29,997 bases of DNA from Priapulus caudatus (lineage: Eukaryota > Priapulida > Priapulimorpha > Priapulimorphida > Priapulidae): assembly GCF_000485595.1 (NCBI RefSeq), contig NW_014577506.1, forward strand, positions 130,475-160,471, read 5' to 3'. A program made the translations under genes and the position numbers. The notes beneath the pieces are model-generated. The model saw only the letters and a program-made list of their open reading frames with translations, was not told the DNA's origin and ran no database searches. Shown piece by piece: positions 28,334 to 29,997 of the stretch (the first letter of the stretch is position 1; every line of letters begins with the position of its first letter).

Positions 28334-29997
28334 GTAAGTGCTCGATCGTGCGTATACGCGCACACGTACTCCAACAAAAAACGCACGGAGCGTACGCAGT
28401 AGCTTGCAGCGGCTGATCTAGGGTCACCTAAATCGAGCTAGCCTAAAAACTGGTTTAATAAATCTGGTTTTTAAATTCCGCTCATCTCATGCCATAGACA
28501 AACACCTGGCTGGACTATGTAAGTGAGTGACTCACAAGTCTGAATTGGCTGCATACATGTTCGCGTGACACGTGTCAGCTATACGATGGCATAAAGGATA
28601 CCGGTACTCTCCACCTTTTGCACGGGTATTGCTCTAATGAAGATTAAACGTTTATTGGCGAATGAATCGAGTCAATCACTTGTTTTATTTATAGAGAAGA
28701 TATATCTCTAAGCTCAAGCCAAAAAATTTCATGAAATTTCCAGCACCTAATTATGTTACCAACTTAATTTTACCACACAAATTTTGAATTTTTATGTAAA
28801 AATGGTATTTTGAATATTTCTCAACTACCAGAAAGAGTGAGGATACAAAAATTTTGTCACATGTTAAGCACGATATGGACCAAAATAGTGCGTCAGGATT
28901 TTTCTTTAAGTTTCATATTTACCGAGAAAAATGGAAAAAACTGCTTAAAAATCAAGTTGTGTTGGAAATTTTATCGAATAAATAGGCATAACTAATAAAA
29001 TACGGCACTTAATAACAATCCCTGACGCACTTTTTTACAGCAATATGTTACTATTAAAACGAGTGTAAAATTAAATTAATCCGAGTTGTAATCATAGAGA
29101 AATATCCATTTATACATCGGCTACTATGTCTGAAATAGAAACGGAGAAATCAGCGTTTTTCTATTTTTCACAATGATTGACCGCCCGGTGCAAAATGGGT
29201 GAACGTATGTGAAATATCTACTGTTATAGTACTTACTGCGACATATCCATGACTAACTGCATATGACACCACTAAATTGGTTTTATTGGGACCCATGTTC
29301 TCTATCCTTGGGCCATATGTTCCATATATGCACCTCGATCGGTCCGTCTAATTACCGAAAGGCACCGAAAGGCACTGGAAGGCACTATGAGAACATCGAA
29401 TTCCACCGGAAGAAGCAGTCCGGAGCTGAATTGTCAAAAAAAATTTCACCGAAATGCCCTAAAAATGACTGAACTCGGCCCGGAATGAGGTACACAAATA
29501 CTTCATTCTGAGCCAATGTTTACATGCCACAGCGCCATCTCTTGGATGTTTTATAAGTAAATATGGGGATTTTCAATAAAATAATGCGTTTTTAATGTAT
29601 TTACCACGATTTACGTATAGAAACTATATGTTATTTTTGCTGATTTCTCCGTATCTTTCCTTGAATTTTTCATTGTCTTTCAATGCCTTTCGGTAGATTT
29701 GTCTGCGTTTCTGCTCCTTTTGGTAATTTGCTGTCTAAACACTAAATAGCGCAAAAGGCAGCTAGGGTAAAAAATTCCGAAAGGCCTCTTAACACACCAA
29801 AAATACACCGAAAGACACTAAGTAACGCTCAAAGGGTCGTTGGGGGTCGTTGTCGTAACAGGTACTACAGATATGTACCCGAGGTACATATATGTATACA
29901 CAAAGTGTACCAGACTTGTACTACAGAAGTGTACCCTAACCCTAACACTAACCCTAACCCTTACCCTAACCCTAATCCTAACTCTAATCCTAACCCT
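28334..29997 (+). other. intron-like AT-rich sequence after SQOR exon 1
   Basis: No further SQOR exon is seen before the window ends. The stretch includes a split inverted repeat (ACGGAGAAATCAGC at 29141, complement at 29639) and a cluster of CCGAAAGGCA motifs (29354-29820). Confidence 0.5.
29934..29997 (+). repeat. imperfect CCCTAA (telomere-type) repeats at the window edge
   Basis: About ten CCCTAA/CCTAAC units with variants (CACTAA, CCTTAC, AATCCT, AACTCT), running to the edge. They follow repeated GTACC-containing sequence (29860-29935), much like the fold-back element at 27430, so this may be the left half of a similar element and not a chromosome end. Confidence 0.7.

Noticed and set aside
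29934-29997. True chromosome end (telomere)
   Set aside because: Units are few and imperfect, and a similar GTACC-plus-CCCTAA arrangement sits internally at 27430-27660; cannot be fully excluded at the window edge.

Overview
The window is metazoan nuclear DNA. It has spliced genes with GT-AG introns, vertebrate-type CCCTAA tracts, tRNA-derived SINEs, many non-autonomous DNA transposons and dense CA/GA/CACG microsatellites. Gene content (a fibrinogen-related protein with a Thr-rich linker, and sulfide:quinone oxidoreductase) and the repeat families suggest a marine invertebrate such as a mollusc, brachiopod or lancelet. The species cannot be named from the sequence. Only a small part of the 30 kb is coding.

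Layout. (1) 0-7.3 kb, minus strand: exons of secreted fibrinogen-related (FReD) proteins. A signal-peptide/Thr-rich/coiled-coil exon lies at 6841-7290, a terminal FReD exon at 3131-3396, and three inner FReD exons at 1182-1327, 748-835 and 259-423. The terminal exon lies 5' of the inner ones, so either two tandem genes are sampled or the order is rearranged. (2) 7.3-9.4 kb: microsatellite-rich divergent intergenic region. (3) 9.4-26.0 kb, plus strand: six further exons of a sulfide:quinone oxidoreductase (SQOR) copy. This copy carries stops and indels from exon 2 onward and lacks exon 1 and one inner exon, so it reads as a decayed gene. Its 11.7-kb intron (13102-24814) holds a decayed multicopy gene of a PIN/XPG-like family (17522-21436), a 1129-bp DNA transposon inserted in that gene, a 408-bp 8-bp-TSD MITE inserted in that transposon, and a Ty3/gypsy 3' fragment (integrase C-terminus plus a C2H2/coiled-coil ORF, minus strand). 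(4) 26.0-28.1 kb: transposon ends, a widespread TIR element with an internal 80-bp duplication, and a fold-back element with a CCCTAA core. (5) 28.1 kb, plus strand: an intact SQOR first exon with a mitochondrial presequence. It is best explained as the start of a second, downstream SQOR copy leaving the window. (6) 28.3-30.0 kb: AT-rich intron-like sequence ending in imperfect CCCTAA repeats.

No new defence, CRISPR or operon-like system was seen. The interesting content is evolutionary: a decaying detoxification-gene copy beside an apparently intact one, FReD exons out of order, a three-level transposon nest, and two extremely small palindromic insertions (72 and 44 bp) with clean 8-bp target duplications. 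No search tool was available; family assignments rest on reading translations.
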